Position numbers and translations under genes: made by a program. Shown piece after piece: positions 10,801 through 21,964 of a stretch of 64,000 nt of DNA (position 1 is the stretch's first letter; every line of letters begins with the position of its first letter). Under the pieces are notes generated by a model. The model ran no database searches. It was not told where the DNA came from and saw nothing but the letters and a program-made list of their open reading frames with translations. Origin of the DNA: Opisthorchis felineus (lineage: Eukaryota > Platyhelminthes > Trematoda > Opisthorchiida > Opisthorchiidae); the NCBI GenBank assembly GCA_004794785.1, contig SJOL01009574.1:1754141-1818140 (forward strand), written 5' to 3'.

Positions 10801-13800
10801 CTCGCAGATAGTGAAATGAATGGTACTGCGTTATTTGACTAGTTTCAGAGGGGAGGCTATTAGATGCGCGTCTCCGTACGAAATCGTGGTTAGAGTCAAG
10901 TGTGCCTCAAAATGAACGACAGTCATGTAACGGAATGACGCGACGATACCTGATTGCCACATACTCAAATCGGGTCCATAGTTAAGTTGAATTTGGTGTT
11001 ATCCAATTCACACGATATAAGCGCCCGTGCTAAAAGTTTCTGCTGGCTGGATATAAAAGGTGCTCGTCACCTAACTGAAGGATCCGCTTCTCATTACCCG
11101 TTCGACGAGCGTCAACTCCTAGTTGGCCGCCCAGATGGGCTTCCACAGAGTTTAGTCAGCCGACTTGGATATCTGTACACTGGATGACCACAATAACCGT
11201 GAACAATCTCGATACAAGCTGTCTTTCTGAGCCTCGCAGCTGCCATCTATCAGGGTCTGTTGACAGGACAAAACACCACGGTTTACCACGTCTTGATAGA
11301 ACCAGTCAGCCTAACAGCACAAATACGACGGGTAACTGCAATCCAGTCCAGCCATGGGAGTAACCACAACTCCCGCACCATAGAGACCACGAGCTATGAA
11401 TCAGGATGACGAGACGCTCTAAGAATAAAGCACACTAAATCTGGTCTCGTCCCGAGCGGCTTTGGATATATGACCAAACTCTGTTATATGATTATTTTGG
11501 AGGCACAATGCGGAAGAACAAGGTTTGAGCAAGGGCGATCTGTTGCATAATTGAACAGAGATTAAGCTTGGTAAGGGCCGCAAAGTGGCATAAATACCGT
11601 GGATTCAGTAAGGGTTCATTTTGGTTTATTTTACAGAACCGATTCCCAGATACAAAGCATCATTTAGGTAAATGACCACTAAATAAATCAAAAGTATTTC
11701 GGTGAGGAATGTCGCTATCCATCAAAACCCTGTAATTGTTGGATTATTGGTAAGTTAAATTCTGAAAATTAAATTTCGATTTTTCGGGCCATTTTCCGCC
11801 ACCTTCAGCATTTCCTCAAACGACCGCGTTTCCTTCATATTGGATAGTTTCACTTTATATATACTAATGCATTTATCCTTCTTCATGTTCGTCTAAAATA
11901 TACATATCTGGCGTCGCTCCCACTGTATATTGCTTTTGGTCTGGGCGGCAAAGGATCTCCTCCAAAGGCCTCCGTTCTCACGTTGCCTATAGCAGTTGGT
12001 GGTCCCGTTCATACGTAACAGACGTTTTCTAACCTGCCCCTTCTCAGAGAAGGCAGCGTTGCTGCTTCCATTAATATGGCATAATGGTCGCCTGAAGGAA
12101 ACTTTTTAGTGATCTCAAACTTCTGTTGCAGGGAACAGTACAACTTTACCTACAGATATCCTAGTAGTACAATTGCTCGCAGTACGGGGATTCACTTTTC
12201 TTCGTCGGGCTGCTCCAAATCAGATTTCCCGGCATGGTTGAAACTTTAGGAGCTGAGTTCCAGTCAGTATAACCTACAAGATCTTTCAGTAGTGTAGCCT
12301 CCATCGACAGCTTTGGGTTGACATATAATCAGAGGCCAGGTAAAACTAAATGTCCGAGCAGATCAAAAACTTTGGCAGACTAGGATCGAATACATGGGTC
12401 TAGAAATTCTGCAAATGTTAACCGACTCCTCCACTTGATTCACCAATTGGATTCTCGCAAGCCTCCTATCGGTAAAATCACCAGGAATTGCAATGGCGTT
12501 TCGGTATTCAACAAAGTAATTTTGGACCGTTGGAAAAAATACTTCGAACAATTCATCTGACCATCTGATGCATCCGGAATGCCGGCCTTTGACGGCATCA
12601 TGGTCTGTGAATATGGAGTCCATTTCGACCTCAGGAAAGTTCATATATATGTGCCTAGTCAGGTGCAAAAGCTCACCTATTCCGAAAGATATTGCACGTG
12701 CTTTGCTCAAGGACGGCTGCGAATATCGAAGTCAACAGTTAACATGCCTGCCTGAATTTGAGAAAAACAGACCGTTCCAGACAACAGATATCAGTGGGTA
12801 ACAGTACACATCTTCAAAAAGGACAACTGTAGTGGATGTGGCGACCACAGACTTGTCAGTTTGAACCCTGCTTAGATTGTTTAATTGCTTACTTAAGATT
12901 TGAACGAAAACTAACGAGGGTCCATCTTCCACGACTTGCTCACCAGCAGGTGAACAGTTATGTAGATGGTGAGATGTCATCGTCTGCTTGTATTTACCTT
13001 AATCATTATAGACCCTTCAAAACATAACTGATAAACAGATACGAGGTCTGGTAGTCTGTCAGATAGATGTTGTCTTATTTGCCGAGCTTGGCAATTAGCT
13101 TTTGGTAGTTCTGTTACCGATAAAAAATACACCGCCGGTGAGTGATCAAGTGGACACTTCCTTTATTTGATTTTGTCTATCTAGTTCTTCGAGACCGCCT
13201 GATACTCGTTGTTTGGCTAGCTGGATGGAAGGGATGTTTCGCGTAATCCCACAGTTCCGTCAGCGACTTGTTTTTTGTCATGATCTCTCTTCCTTTTATC
13301 GGTATTCTTTGTATGTAACATTGATCTTTCAAACATCAAATTCCACAATCAATATACAGTACACAAGACCGAACGACATGAAACCATGTTAATTCGTAAG
13401 TAATGAGCCGTGTTATTGACTTGATTGTCACAACGTTTGTTACGCTTGCACAACTACGGTTCTGATGAACATGTGTTACATGCCGCGTTTCTTACGGTAC
13501 AAGAAACCCGGAACCAGACTAGCGTGGTGGTTCAAAATTTCGATTTAATGCAATTTAGTTTGCACATCAACAACATATAAAAGCCCCCAAATGGGCACGC
13601 ATGACCTCAGATGGATTCTTAGAGTGAAGTCTTATTCCGCATTTATTTCCTTCCCCCTTTAATATGATATGCCATTGATATGCCATTAGAGGTAAGCAAG
13701 ATGAATGGACCGACAGTGTGGCACCAAACTCTTCATATCCATATCACAGGGGACTATTTCCTGGCCTAGCCACTACACCGTTGTACCAAACATCTATGCA

Positions 13801-16800
13801 GTTTAGTAGCGCAGCCAGTTGTGTGCATCACACAGGGTGACAAAGTAGTAAGGAGTTTATTCAAGACTGTGCGTCAAAAGTGCGTCATTCCGTCCTCGAA
13901 CGGAAGATTTCCAGGCATCTTGAAATTTTACGATACCAAGCCAGTTAAGTCAGATTCATCAGTCAACATGGATTTTCGACCGACGTGACTTAATGGGACA
14001 CTAGTCTGTCTGGAGATGTGTTCGGGTAGGATTTTTCAATATATGATTACTAAAGCGTTTTGCTTTTAATAGGCTTTAGGTTACAGAAATCTCGTAACTG
14101 GCGGAAATCAACTTTTCTACGAGGTCTACTCGTGAGAAATTTCCATACCGGTTTGTGGGATGCTGCTCACCCGTTGGCCATCACGTCACAGTGAGATTCG
14201 GTGGATATGCATGTATGGTTTCTGACCGCTTCAGCCTGGAGCATACGGTGGAATAACTGGTGTCTATTTTCAACATAAACCGTGATTGTACAGGTGTTTT
14301 ACGGCAAAACGTACTGTCAAGAAGTACTGGCCTCTTGTTCGATCCCGTGTTTGCATCTATTAATCAACAATAAGTTTCCACATTTGTCAGCGGAACATAC
14401 AATTTTCGTCTAAATTCATCAGTTTTGCGGTTCTGGCAGTCGTTCAGCCAGGACGAAATCTTATCGGGCAAATAAGTAATCACGAAAGCCGGCTGAAACA
14501 TTCCTTTTATAACGGCTCCAGTTAGTTGGCTTATCATCATATTCCCGAACGGCGTATTGTTGCTCATCCTTGTGGACAGATTGACACAATTTTGTCAGAA
14601 TAAACCTCATATGAAAAAGGGAACACATGTGGCCTTGATTATCTCGTTGATGGTGCCGTTTGTCCTGCGTGACCAAAGTATTTTGCAACGAAACTCTCCC
14701 GTACCTAGTTTGTGTTATTTACCAAATACTAAAAATGGCAATATGACTAACAAAACGCTCAGAATGTTTTCAAATTATTTCTTATCGTTTAAATAATTCA
14801 TCCGTCATTCGACATTCATGCACACTTGTGAATTTGGTTTGTAGGTTTTCATTATCACTGCACACTTGACGCAGACGAAACCTGTGGCAAACCGGAGGGG
14901 ATAAGTTGGACTGGAAATTAAACTTTTCATTCAAAACCATACGAGTTGACTTTCTCCGAGGAAGGCGTTCAGCATGGTGTGACGTTTCGCAGCACTTTTA
15001 GCTATGTTGTGTATATCTTTGTGAGCAGGCGGCAACGACCAGTGACTTGACCATTCACAATGAGTGCAACCTGATCGATAGCCGCACCTATAACAGCTGA
15101 ATCAGACTGTCAGTTTACGAGGCTGTCTGTAAACCAGGTGTTTTTATGCTAAAGGAATCAGGAAATGGTAGTCATCGCCTGCAACCAGCTCTTTATTTAG
15201 GTGTAAATGTGTGCTGCTAAGCTCATTCAGTGATGCCCACCGGTGGATTTTAGTGAGATTGCGTTTTAGGTCAACAGTCGTAGTCTTTCATGTATTAAGG
15301 TGTCCTTTGTGGCTTGTCTTTTCAAGTCCTTTTCGTCTTCGTGTTTTATGTATTTAAAAGCCCAGAGACGAAAATGTATTTGGGTTAGCTGAAAAAATTA
15401 TGGTTTCCTAAGCCATGCTGAGGAATACCATGGCTTGGTCACTGTTGACAGATTTTCTCGTTCGAGAGCAAACCTGAAATAATGGTTGTTTAGAATGGGG
15501 TTTTAATGTTGGGCCGGATAACATGAACGAAACTCAGGCACTTTTGTCGAATAAAGATGTCGTTCATTTCAGTATTCTCAGTGCCATACACGATGATATT
15601 TGACGTTAAAGCTAGGAAGAAAATGGTTTGGACGATAAGCAGCGACCATATAGTGTCTTGGTTCCAAGTTTAAGGAATAACGCCTTAGTTTATGAAAGTG
15701 TCAAATGTATTCGCTATTTCATCTAAAAGCAACAGCACACAAATCGGAATTTTAAACACAAACGTTACAAAACCTCCGTTGAAGTTAGTTTGAGCTGCTC
15801 GCTGCGCCCTCTTCTGAATTTGCACCTTGCTCACCTGGAGAATAGAAGGGATTAAGATGTGGTGAGATGGAAATATTTTTCGTATAATCGACGTGCAAAT
15901 CTGTCTTCACACATTTATAACCAGGTACATTTCCAGTTTGTAGTAGCATTGACCATGAGATGGTGGTTGAGCATAAGATCATACCAGAACAATGAACCTG
16001 TAAACCTCTCGAGTACTGCATCGGATGCACTCGTGAAGCAAATTACCTGCTTAGGTTGCTTTGGACTGTAAACTTCATTGATGAACTAATTTAGTTGGTC
16101 AGCTTGTGTTGTGCATGCATAAATTTCCTGTAACTTGTAAGATAATCGAACTCTCGAGAATAAGCTTACCTCTACAGAGCGTTCAGTTGGGTGAACCAAT
16201 GCAAGGATCAATTACTCATAAATTTCGATTAAGTGCACCGTGGGACAAGGATATCCCAAAAAAGGTCACTCTTCCATAAATGACCGCAATGCGGTACTAA
16301 GTTTGGGTTCACAATCGATAGAAAGTAAGAAGACTGGATAGAAAAATTGTTTTTATCCATTTCATATTGACCTTTTGCGAATTCGCTGAAAATTTAGTCT
16401 CTGCGAATTATGGCGTATCTAATTGGGTGAAAAGTAGTGGACTCTAGGTTTTGGTATAATTCCTACAGCTTCAGTTGCTTGTGTTAGCATACCCGATGCT
16501 CAATATTATGTAGTTCAGTTTTTAGAAGACGAATTTTTCAAACCAAAAAAAAAACGTTTTATCCTCAACTGCTAAAGCTATTCGGTTTCAACTCACCAGG
16601 TGCATCTTCATCAACTGAAAACTCATTGATATGAAATTCGGTTGATCATTGATTAGACTAATAACTAACTAGTACTTTAGCCGTTTCTGAATAAAAAAGC
16701 ACTGGAAATAAACAAAGCTACCACCTCAGGTGGCTGCAACCAACAGCAACACGAAAAAGAGTTAAGGCTCCATGCCGGAGACGAAAAATGGCCAACTGGG

Positions 16801-18380
16801 GAATATTTACTCCGGTATCACCTCCGCAGCTAACAACTTGAGAGAATTTCCATCACATTCCAAGTTCTGCCCGAAGCGCCGAATTCCTTCCACAAATTTT
16901 TATCACAAATAAAAATGATAAACTTCATGCAGTTACACGTAAATTAACACTAGTGTGTGTTATGCAGACGGCCGACTGATCCCCCGGGGGATTCTGCTCT
17001 CTATCAGAACACAGACGAACTTGCTAGTATCATAAAAAGGGTCTCCTGTGTTTGCTTTGTGGTTTCCCCCAAAACACCACAGGCGGCATATTGTTGGGAG
17101 ATAGAGAACTCTCCCCAATGGATTTTAAATCACTTCGAAAGTTTTACTCTGCATTTAAACATACTACCTAAGAAACGCCATCCTCTTTAGACATTATTCA
17201 CTACTTAAAAATGGCCTTCAGATAAGCTTTTTGCAAACATCGTGGTAACACAAATAGTTTCTTTCTACCGATTCATCATATCGGTATATTAGCTGTCCAA
17301 CGACATTTGCCGCCTGGCAATATTCTACATGCGTATGGATGTCTGACTTTTACCAGGCTGCTGCATTTGGTGCCAGTGTGGTGCTCAAATAAGAATTTTT
17401 ATTGCCGAAAATCAGTTAAACAAAAGGGACACTGTACACATGCCATCATGGTTGTCTCCGATGATAAAAGAGTAAATTGATAAATCTTATTATACGTTAT
17501 GGATACACGTCAACTGCTCTATAAGTTAAACCAATGGCCACAATGAACAACTGGCTTCTGTTAGGGAAATGGGTGCCAGTATGGAGTGGACAAGATACCA
17601 AACATTAAGAGGTATCAGGCTGGTTACAATTTTATGCGCCTTGAACCGTGGAGTGAAATTACTTTAGTTTTTCAGCACCATCGGAACGGACTCAAACGAA
17701 TCAGTGAAGCTGTGGCAGGCTTATTCATCATTGTAACTGACGGATGGGATTTTAAACCCAGTGTTTCACTGATAATAAGGTTTTCCAGCAAGACGTCGTA
17801 GCCTAATTTACTCGTGGGTAAGCTTCTGCAAACTATTGAGCAGTTTGTTTCACATTAAGATAGTCTTTAAGAATGCCCGAAGATTAGCATTTTGCCCACT
17901 TGTCTAGGTAGTTCTCCAGCACAAAACTCGCTGTGGTATCGCCAGTTTACATTTTGTGCGCCTATGCGCGATATAAACTGCTGATCTATTGCAGTGTCAT
18001 TAAAGCAGGTGCCGCACAGCAATGACGTTTTGAGGATTATATGTCCTGGTCCCCGGGGCCAAAACCCGATACTGCTTGCATCCAATACGTTTTCACTGTA
18101 TACAGACGCACAGAAAATTCATCTTAAACTAAATCTGCCCCGGGAACTCTATCTTTTTATAATCGGGATCATATTTTCGTTCACTCGTATTTGGAGACAA
18201 CAAAGCGGCTCACACTCAAACATAACTACTGATGTGAACGGCTATCGAAAGTTTCGAACTGAAAAAGTGAGACAAAAGTTTGTATAGTTTTACGCCCAAT
18301 TCACATTGGTTTTGCATTGGAATATAACAATTACTGTGCAGCGAAATATTTTGGGCGCACGACATGGCAGCTTGCCAAGT
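7801..18380. other. Long stretch with no recognisable gene or repeat
   Basis: About 10.5 kb of moderately AT-rich DNA. Apart from the open frame at 12,710-12,363 (minus), I found no domain, no convincing tRNA-like boxes and no similarity to the other repeats of the window. Part of it could be intron. Frames such as 10,367-9,996 (minus) and 10,954-11,187 (plus) are open for 77-123 codons but show no motif I can name. Confidence 0.4.
12363..12710 (-). CDS. Unassigned open frame, possible exon
   Basis: The frame is open for about 115 codons without an ATG at its start; the listed start is TTG. The composition is protein-like, with a mixed charged/hydrophobic pattern including VEMDSIFTDHDAVKGRHSGC and DFTDRRLARIQLVNQVEE. 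Immediately upstream on the minus strand the sequence reads TTAACTGTTGACTTCGATATTCGCAG, which has the shape of a branch site and 3' splice acceptor. The frame could therefore be an internal exon. No clear donor was found at the other end and no family is recognised. Confidence 0.25.
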   Translation of the reverse strand: MSKARAISFGIGELLHLTRHIYMNFPEVEMDSIFTDHDAVKGRHSGCIRWSDELFEVFFPTVQNYFVEYRNAIAIPGDFTDRRLARIQLVNQVEESVNICRISRPMYSILVCQSF

Positions 18381-18389
18381 GGGGACGTG

Positions 18390-18810
18390 TACAGCTCTCT
18401 TGCCAGAACATCACTAGACTCAGTGGCCGGACCGAAAACTTGATCGGGCCACACATGACTGACGTCCGCCACATGATGACTCCAAGCCAATCGAGTCCCG
18501 TTATTTACACAGTACTGCTTTGCCTAACTAGAGCCACCACAGTCAGAATACGATTGAGAACTCTGGTACTGTGCTGCCGAAATCGATTAGTACGACTTCT
18601 GAGTCTCTTCGGTCATGTGAAAAGAATTGGTTGACCCACTCACTCGACTGAGTCCTTTAAGCCATGACAGCACCCAATTAGTTACAACTTGGGTTTCAGT
18701 GACAACCAAATGTCCGCGCCTTGCGCTTTTAATTTACTGACCAATCTTAGGTGTTTATCTCATTTTTAGCCGTATTTTAACTAGTGGATGTGCAGTGACC
18801 TGATGACAAG
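18390..18810 (+). repeat. Dispersed repeat family E, copy 1
   Basis: Homologous in direct orientation to 54,250-54,705. The clearest blocks are GGTACTGTGCTG with 54,470-54,482, CGGTCATGTGA with the TTGGTCATGTGA word near 54,500, a CACTCRACTGAGTC-type block, ACAGCAYCCAATYAG, and a final TGACCTGATG near 18,796-18,808. A frame on the plus strand has FGHVKRI, a word that also occurs near the C-terminus of LINE reverse transcriptases. That is too short to classify the repeat. Divergence is high, so this is an old family. Confidence 0.5.
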
Positions 18811-19450
18811 GTCCCGAAATATCATAGTTCATCAGTCCACGTTATTGTTGGAACTATTGGAATGTTCAAGCAGCTAATGTATGCTCCCGAATGACTTGAC
18901 TACTTCCGGTTGGATCAACATAAAAGCGATCGTTTTTAGCGTTCGGCATTGCATCCATTAATTTTTACCCAAATATCTCGCCTAGTTATGGTCGTTCGTT
19001 TTTAAAACCACGTCATATGCTGTTAAGATTTGAACATTTTTGAGTTTTTTTTTAAATGTGAAATTTATTTTAGAACGGGTCAGCCCCGCATCTCCTGTAA
19101 TTAATCGGTTCTTTCAAGCATATCTCTTGCATGTGTAAGAGCACATGGGCATCAGTGTCAACTTGTTTGACTGACAATAGGAAAAAGCCCCGCCCTGGGT
19201 GCTTTTTTGCTGGTAAAATATGTGTTATCATCATAGTGAATTTTTTTGCGTTGTGAAATGTGTTCATATTAGAAAACGTTAAAGTGACAAATTAAATTGA
19301 CACTCGATGTGTCCACAACTCACTGTATGGTAGGCTTTGATGTGCTATCAACCCATCAATGGGAAATAGGTTTATACGATAGTTGGGGATAGTGCTGTGA
19401 GCCAGAGTATTCTGGTGATCTGAACAAAATAGAGTCGTTATTGCAAGCAA
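18811..19450. other. Unassigned spacer
   Basis: AT-rich spacer between repeat E1 and the RTE 3' end. A 65-codon minus-strand frame at 19,267-19,070 has no recognisable features. Confidence 0.4.
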
Positions 19451-19454
19451 TGTT

Positions 19455-19830
19455 TCATCAAAATCATCAACATTATCCCGAGGCTTATTTTGTATTTACA
19501 GCTTTAACTTAAAAAAAGAAAACAGTGGAAGAGGGAGAGACCTGGTGCCAGCCTATTGCAAATTCAGGGCTGCCTGTACCCCGAAAGCTAAACCGGGAAA
19601 CCTGGAGGGGGATCGAAGGCATGAATGTCACTGACATCTTGCAAAGTCTCTGGCCAAGCGCATGCAAGACACAAAACCCTTTTTCTGGGAGGCCAACCGC
19701 TCTAACGTTGCCTAATCTCTTCGCAATCTTTTTCACACCCTTTTATCAAGTCACATGTCTACCGCTTCACAGTTTACGCCAGGAGGCGCCGTGAACAACA
19801 CTGGTCTCGGTAGGCGGCAGAAGTAAACAG
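19455..19830 (-). pseudogene. RTE-family LINE, old 3' end
   Basis: Read on the minus strand this matches the last codons and 3' untranslated region of the RTE at 51.2-53.3 kb. GGTGTGAAAAAGATTGCGAA (KGVKKIAKRLGNV) aligns with the [10 protein letters not shown] stretch at 52,936-52,970. Further blocks follow the same order to the end of the coding region and through the 3' UTR. The end is a decayed GATGATTTTGATGA tail near 19,470-19,457. The coding frame carries stops (for example at the SGRHVT stretch) and the similarity is clearly lower than between the two other copies. It represents an older subfamily or a long-dead insertion. Confidence 0.65.
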
Positions 19831-19921
19831 GATTCCTTCGCGTATGGTTGTTTTTACTCACGCACTGGTGCCTTTGCATATTACTTTGTACAACGTTTCA
19901 ATATCTGCCGAACAAACATAA

Positions 19922-20130
19922 CACAAAAAAAATAAAAAAGGTAATAGTTCAGCTGTAACACCCTTTCGCTGACAAGCTACCATACCACCCAAAGGAAGCA
20001 CGGGGGCTGGGAAAATGCCAGGTAGCCCAAGCCTAAACAAGGAAAGTCGAGAGGCAGAGGTCGGGTTCGAACCACGAACCTTCCGGCCAATAAATTCGCG
20101 CTCTAACCATTGAGCCATCTCGCCATCTCC
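19922..20130 (-). mobile_element. tRNA-derived SINE family T, copy 1
   Basis: On the minus strand the element starts with an internal pol III promoter resembling a tRNA gene. An A box, TGGCTCAATGG, lies at 20,117-20,107 and a perfect B box, GGTTCGAACCC, at 20,073-20,063. The spacing is right for tRNA-type transcription. A body of about 120 bases follows (blocks at CCTGGCATTTTCC and GGTGGTATGGTAGC), then a T-rich end at 19,938-19,922. The whole segment aligns with 55,632-55,428. SINEs have no protein and depend on a LINE for mobility. The anticodon arm no longer folds convincingly, so this is not a functional tRNA gene. Confidence 0.85.
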
Positions 20131-20529
20131 AGCCCTCACTGATTCCCGTGTAGAAAGGTAGAAGCATCATACAAGCAACACAAGCCAGTGAATCAATATA
20201 TCTGATATGAGAAGAAATGTTGGAAACTTCGTCAGTCGTGATTTGTTTTCTGTGCTTCATTTAATATTGAAGGCGGTTTACCAACAGAAGTTCATGAGTA
20301 AGAAATTAGGTTTGACTGTCCAAAAGAACAAGCGAAACATAAGTTATCAGAATAAATGCAAACAACGTCTGCCCCCAGCACTCACCAGACCGTGCGTCAA
20401 GGTTACCTAAATAATACGGAGGTACTGCCACTTGAAACACCCGGCAAGATTCGTCGGACAAATCGGATGATGACGACGTTACATGTGCTTTGCGTAAGCA
20501 AGGACACAACAATAAAGTGGGGCAAAATC

Positions 20530-20763
20530 TACTGCGTTCAAAAAATAGAAATAATGATGGACGTAATACACTACTGATAAGGTTGCTGAGAATTCTTCGA
20601 CAGCCCACGACCGGTTTCACCCTTCTTGGAGATCATCCAGTGGGCGCAGTCCCCGAGTTCTCACCGTCAATCTTATGTTCTACTTGAACCCAAATTGCAA
20701 GAAATTAGCGAGATACACTCATTTGCATACAAATTTGGTTTTGCGGGAGACTAACCTGGAACC
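20530..20763 (-). mobile_element. Hammerhead repeat family P (retrozyme/Penelope-like), left arm copy
   Basis: Minus-strand copy of the roughly 310-base family seen at 41.2, 47.2 and 48.97 kb. From right to left it contains the inner conserved core (GGTTCCAGGTTAGTCTCCCG, 20,763-20,744), a TTTGCATACAAATTTGG-type block, a TTGGGTTCAAGTAGAACATA block (20,694-20,675), and then the hammerhead relic (20,645-20,603). It continues with TCTCAGCAACCTTAT and a TAGTGTATTACGTCCAT block to about 20,530. The inner end faces a second, opposite copy across about 37 bases. No protein is encoded; a 104-codon minus frame starting inside the ribozyme is almost certainly fortuitous. Confidence 0.75.
20603..20645 (-). 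ncRNA. Small type I hammerhead ribozyme relic (family P, copy 1)
   Basis: Minus strand: the 5' arm of stem I (GCCCA) is followed by a region aligning with CUGAUGA but reading UGGAUGA. A short stem II with an AAGAA loop follows, then an intact GAAA and a minimal stem III (CCGG), the cleavage triplet GUC, and GUGGGC as the 3' arm of stem I. The GAAA, GUC and stem I positions are kept, but two core bases are changed, so self-cleavage is unlikely. Assignment rests on alignment with the two other copies. Confidence 0.6.
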
Positions 20764-20800
20764 TTGCTGAAGCTCTCTTTTATGATGTTTTCCAGTAACT

Positions 20801-20862
20801 GGGTTCAGGTGAGTTTCCCGCAAAACCAAATTTGTTTGCAAATTAGCGTATTTCGCTAAAAA
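20801..20862 (+). mobile_element. Hammerhead repeat family P, right arm (truncated copy)
   Basis: GGGTTCAGGTGAGTTTCCCG at 20,801-20,820, then CAAAACCAAATTTG and a TAGCGTATTTCGCT word, repeat in inverse orientation the segment 20,763-20,702. The result is a long stem with arms of about 60 bases and a loop of about 37 bases. This arm stops before the ribozyme, so it is a partial copy. Confidence 0.7.
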
Positions 20863-20864
20863 TA

Positions 20865-21960
20865 ATGATTTTCAACCTTGTTGAGCAACCGAAATGCCAC
20901 AATAAAACCTCGTTAAAATTGCTCTGTAAATGAAAGTCTAAAACAACATTCTTTTACTAGTTTGTGAAGAGTTTAGTTTACACTTATAAAGTTCTAGATT
21001 GGTTTCATAGTAACAACCTACTGTACTCATATTTTGGAGGTAATTGGAACTTTGTGTTGACAAGTTCGGCAATGGCGTTTGAAAATTCGCAAGTAACGAC
21101 GAAGAAAGAAAGTTAATCGTCTTAGTGTCTTGTTCTGCTGCACCATACCCATTTAGGCAGCGAGAGAAGCAACCGTTATACTGGTGGGAACCAACAAACT
21201 GAATGTTCCTGTAGGGTTAAGAGTTAAACAGTCTATTGCACAATGTTGTCGTGCACTTTGCCTTCATGGCGACGCAGCCGAGGAATAAACCAAGATTTTC
21301 ATTGTAGCTGTCATCATGTGTAGATTACAGGGAGTAACGTAGGAATTTTCCCATGGGGATTAGAAGGTACAAAAGATAACACATGTACAATGACAAAAAT
21401 TCCTTCGGAGAATTAATCCTTGCTCGTTTGCCTCAAGTAATCGCAAAGCAGTTAAGAGCCTCTTACTCACCTACTCACACCTCTACAGCTTGCGGTAATA
21501 TGCTGTCGGGAAAAACCTTGGTTCTGTCGAAAGCTTTTTGCCCTACACATCCCTAGTTAGCTTATGAATCGCGAAAGATGAATTCTCCGGGAGTGCCCTT
21601 AGCAGAATTGTAAGACAAGGAAGGTTTGAATCAAGGTCATCAAAATGTGATGCACGACTTTGCTTTCTCGGCCTCCCGTAGAAATTAATGGCTATTTATT
21701 CTTTGGAGTTCTCATTTTCCAAGAAAACTGACTTTTAGAACAAACATAAAAACGGCCGTGGGTCATTTGCGCAAACATTCGGTAGTATATCTACAATGAA
21801 CATCATCAGTTACGTGGGAAACTTTAAAAAAGTACCTGCATCTGGTCCAAATGTTGCACATTCTTTTGAAAAATCCTCATCACTTGAATAATCTTGCCCT
21901 TTCTACTTTAAATACAAACAAGTTTCATGGGATTACATGCGGCCGTAGTTCAATTTTGGA
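20865..21960. other. Unassigned spacer
   Basis: No open frame, RNA signature or shared repeat was recognised between the foldback and the RTE 3' end. Confidence 0.4.
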
Positions 21961-21964
21961 CATG

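Noticed and set aside
14401..14430. Hammerhead on the minus strand (CTGATGA...GAAAA)
   Set aside because: Only eight bases separate the core words and they cannot form a stem; there is no stem I or cleavage triplet in place.
19525..19794. 89-codon plus-strand protein
   Set aside because: It is the antisense of the RTE 3' end, which aligns to the coding strand of the other copies.
20063..20117. Functional tRNA gene
   Set aside because: The A and B boxes are good, but acceptor and anticodon stems do not fold, and a collinear copy with the same downstream body at 55.4-55.6 kb shows it is a SINE.
20306..20620. 104-codon minus-strand protein starting within the hammerhead relic
   Set aside because: Other copies of the repeat have no open frame there; the start lies inside the ribozyme sequence.
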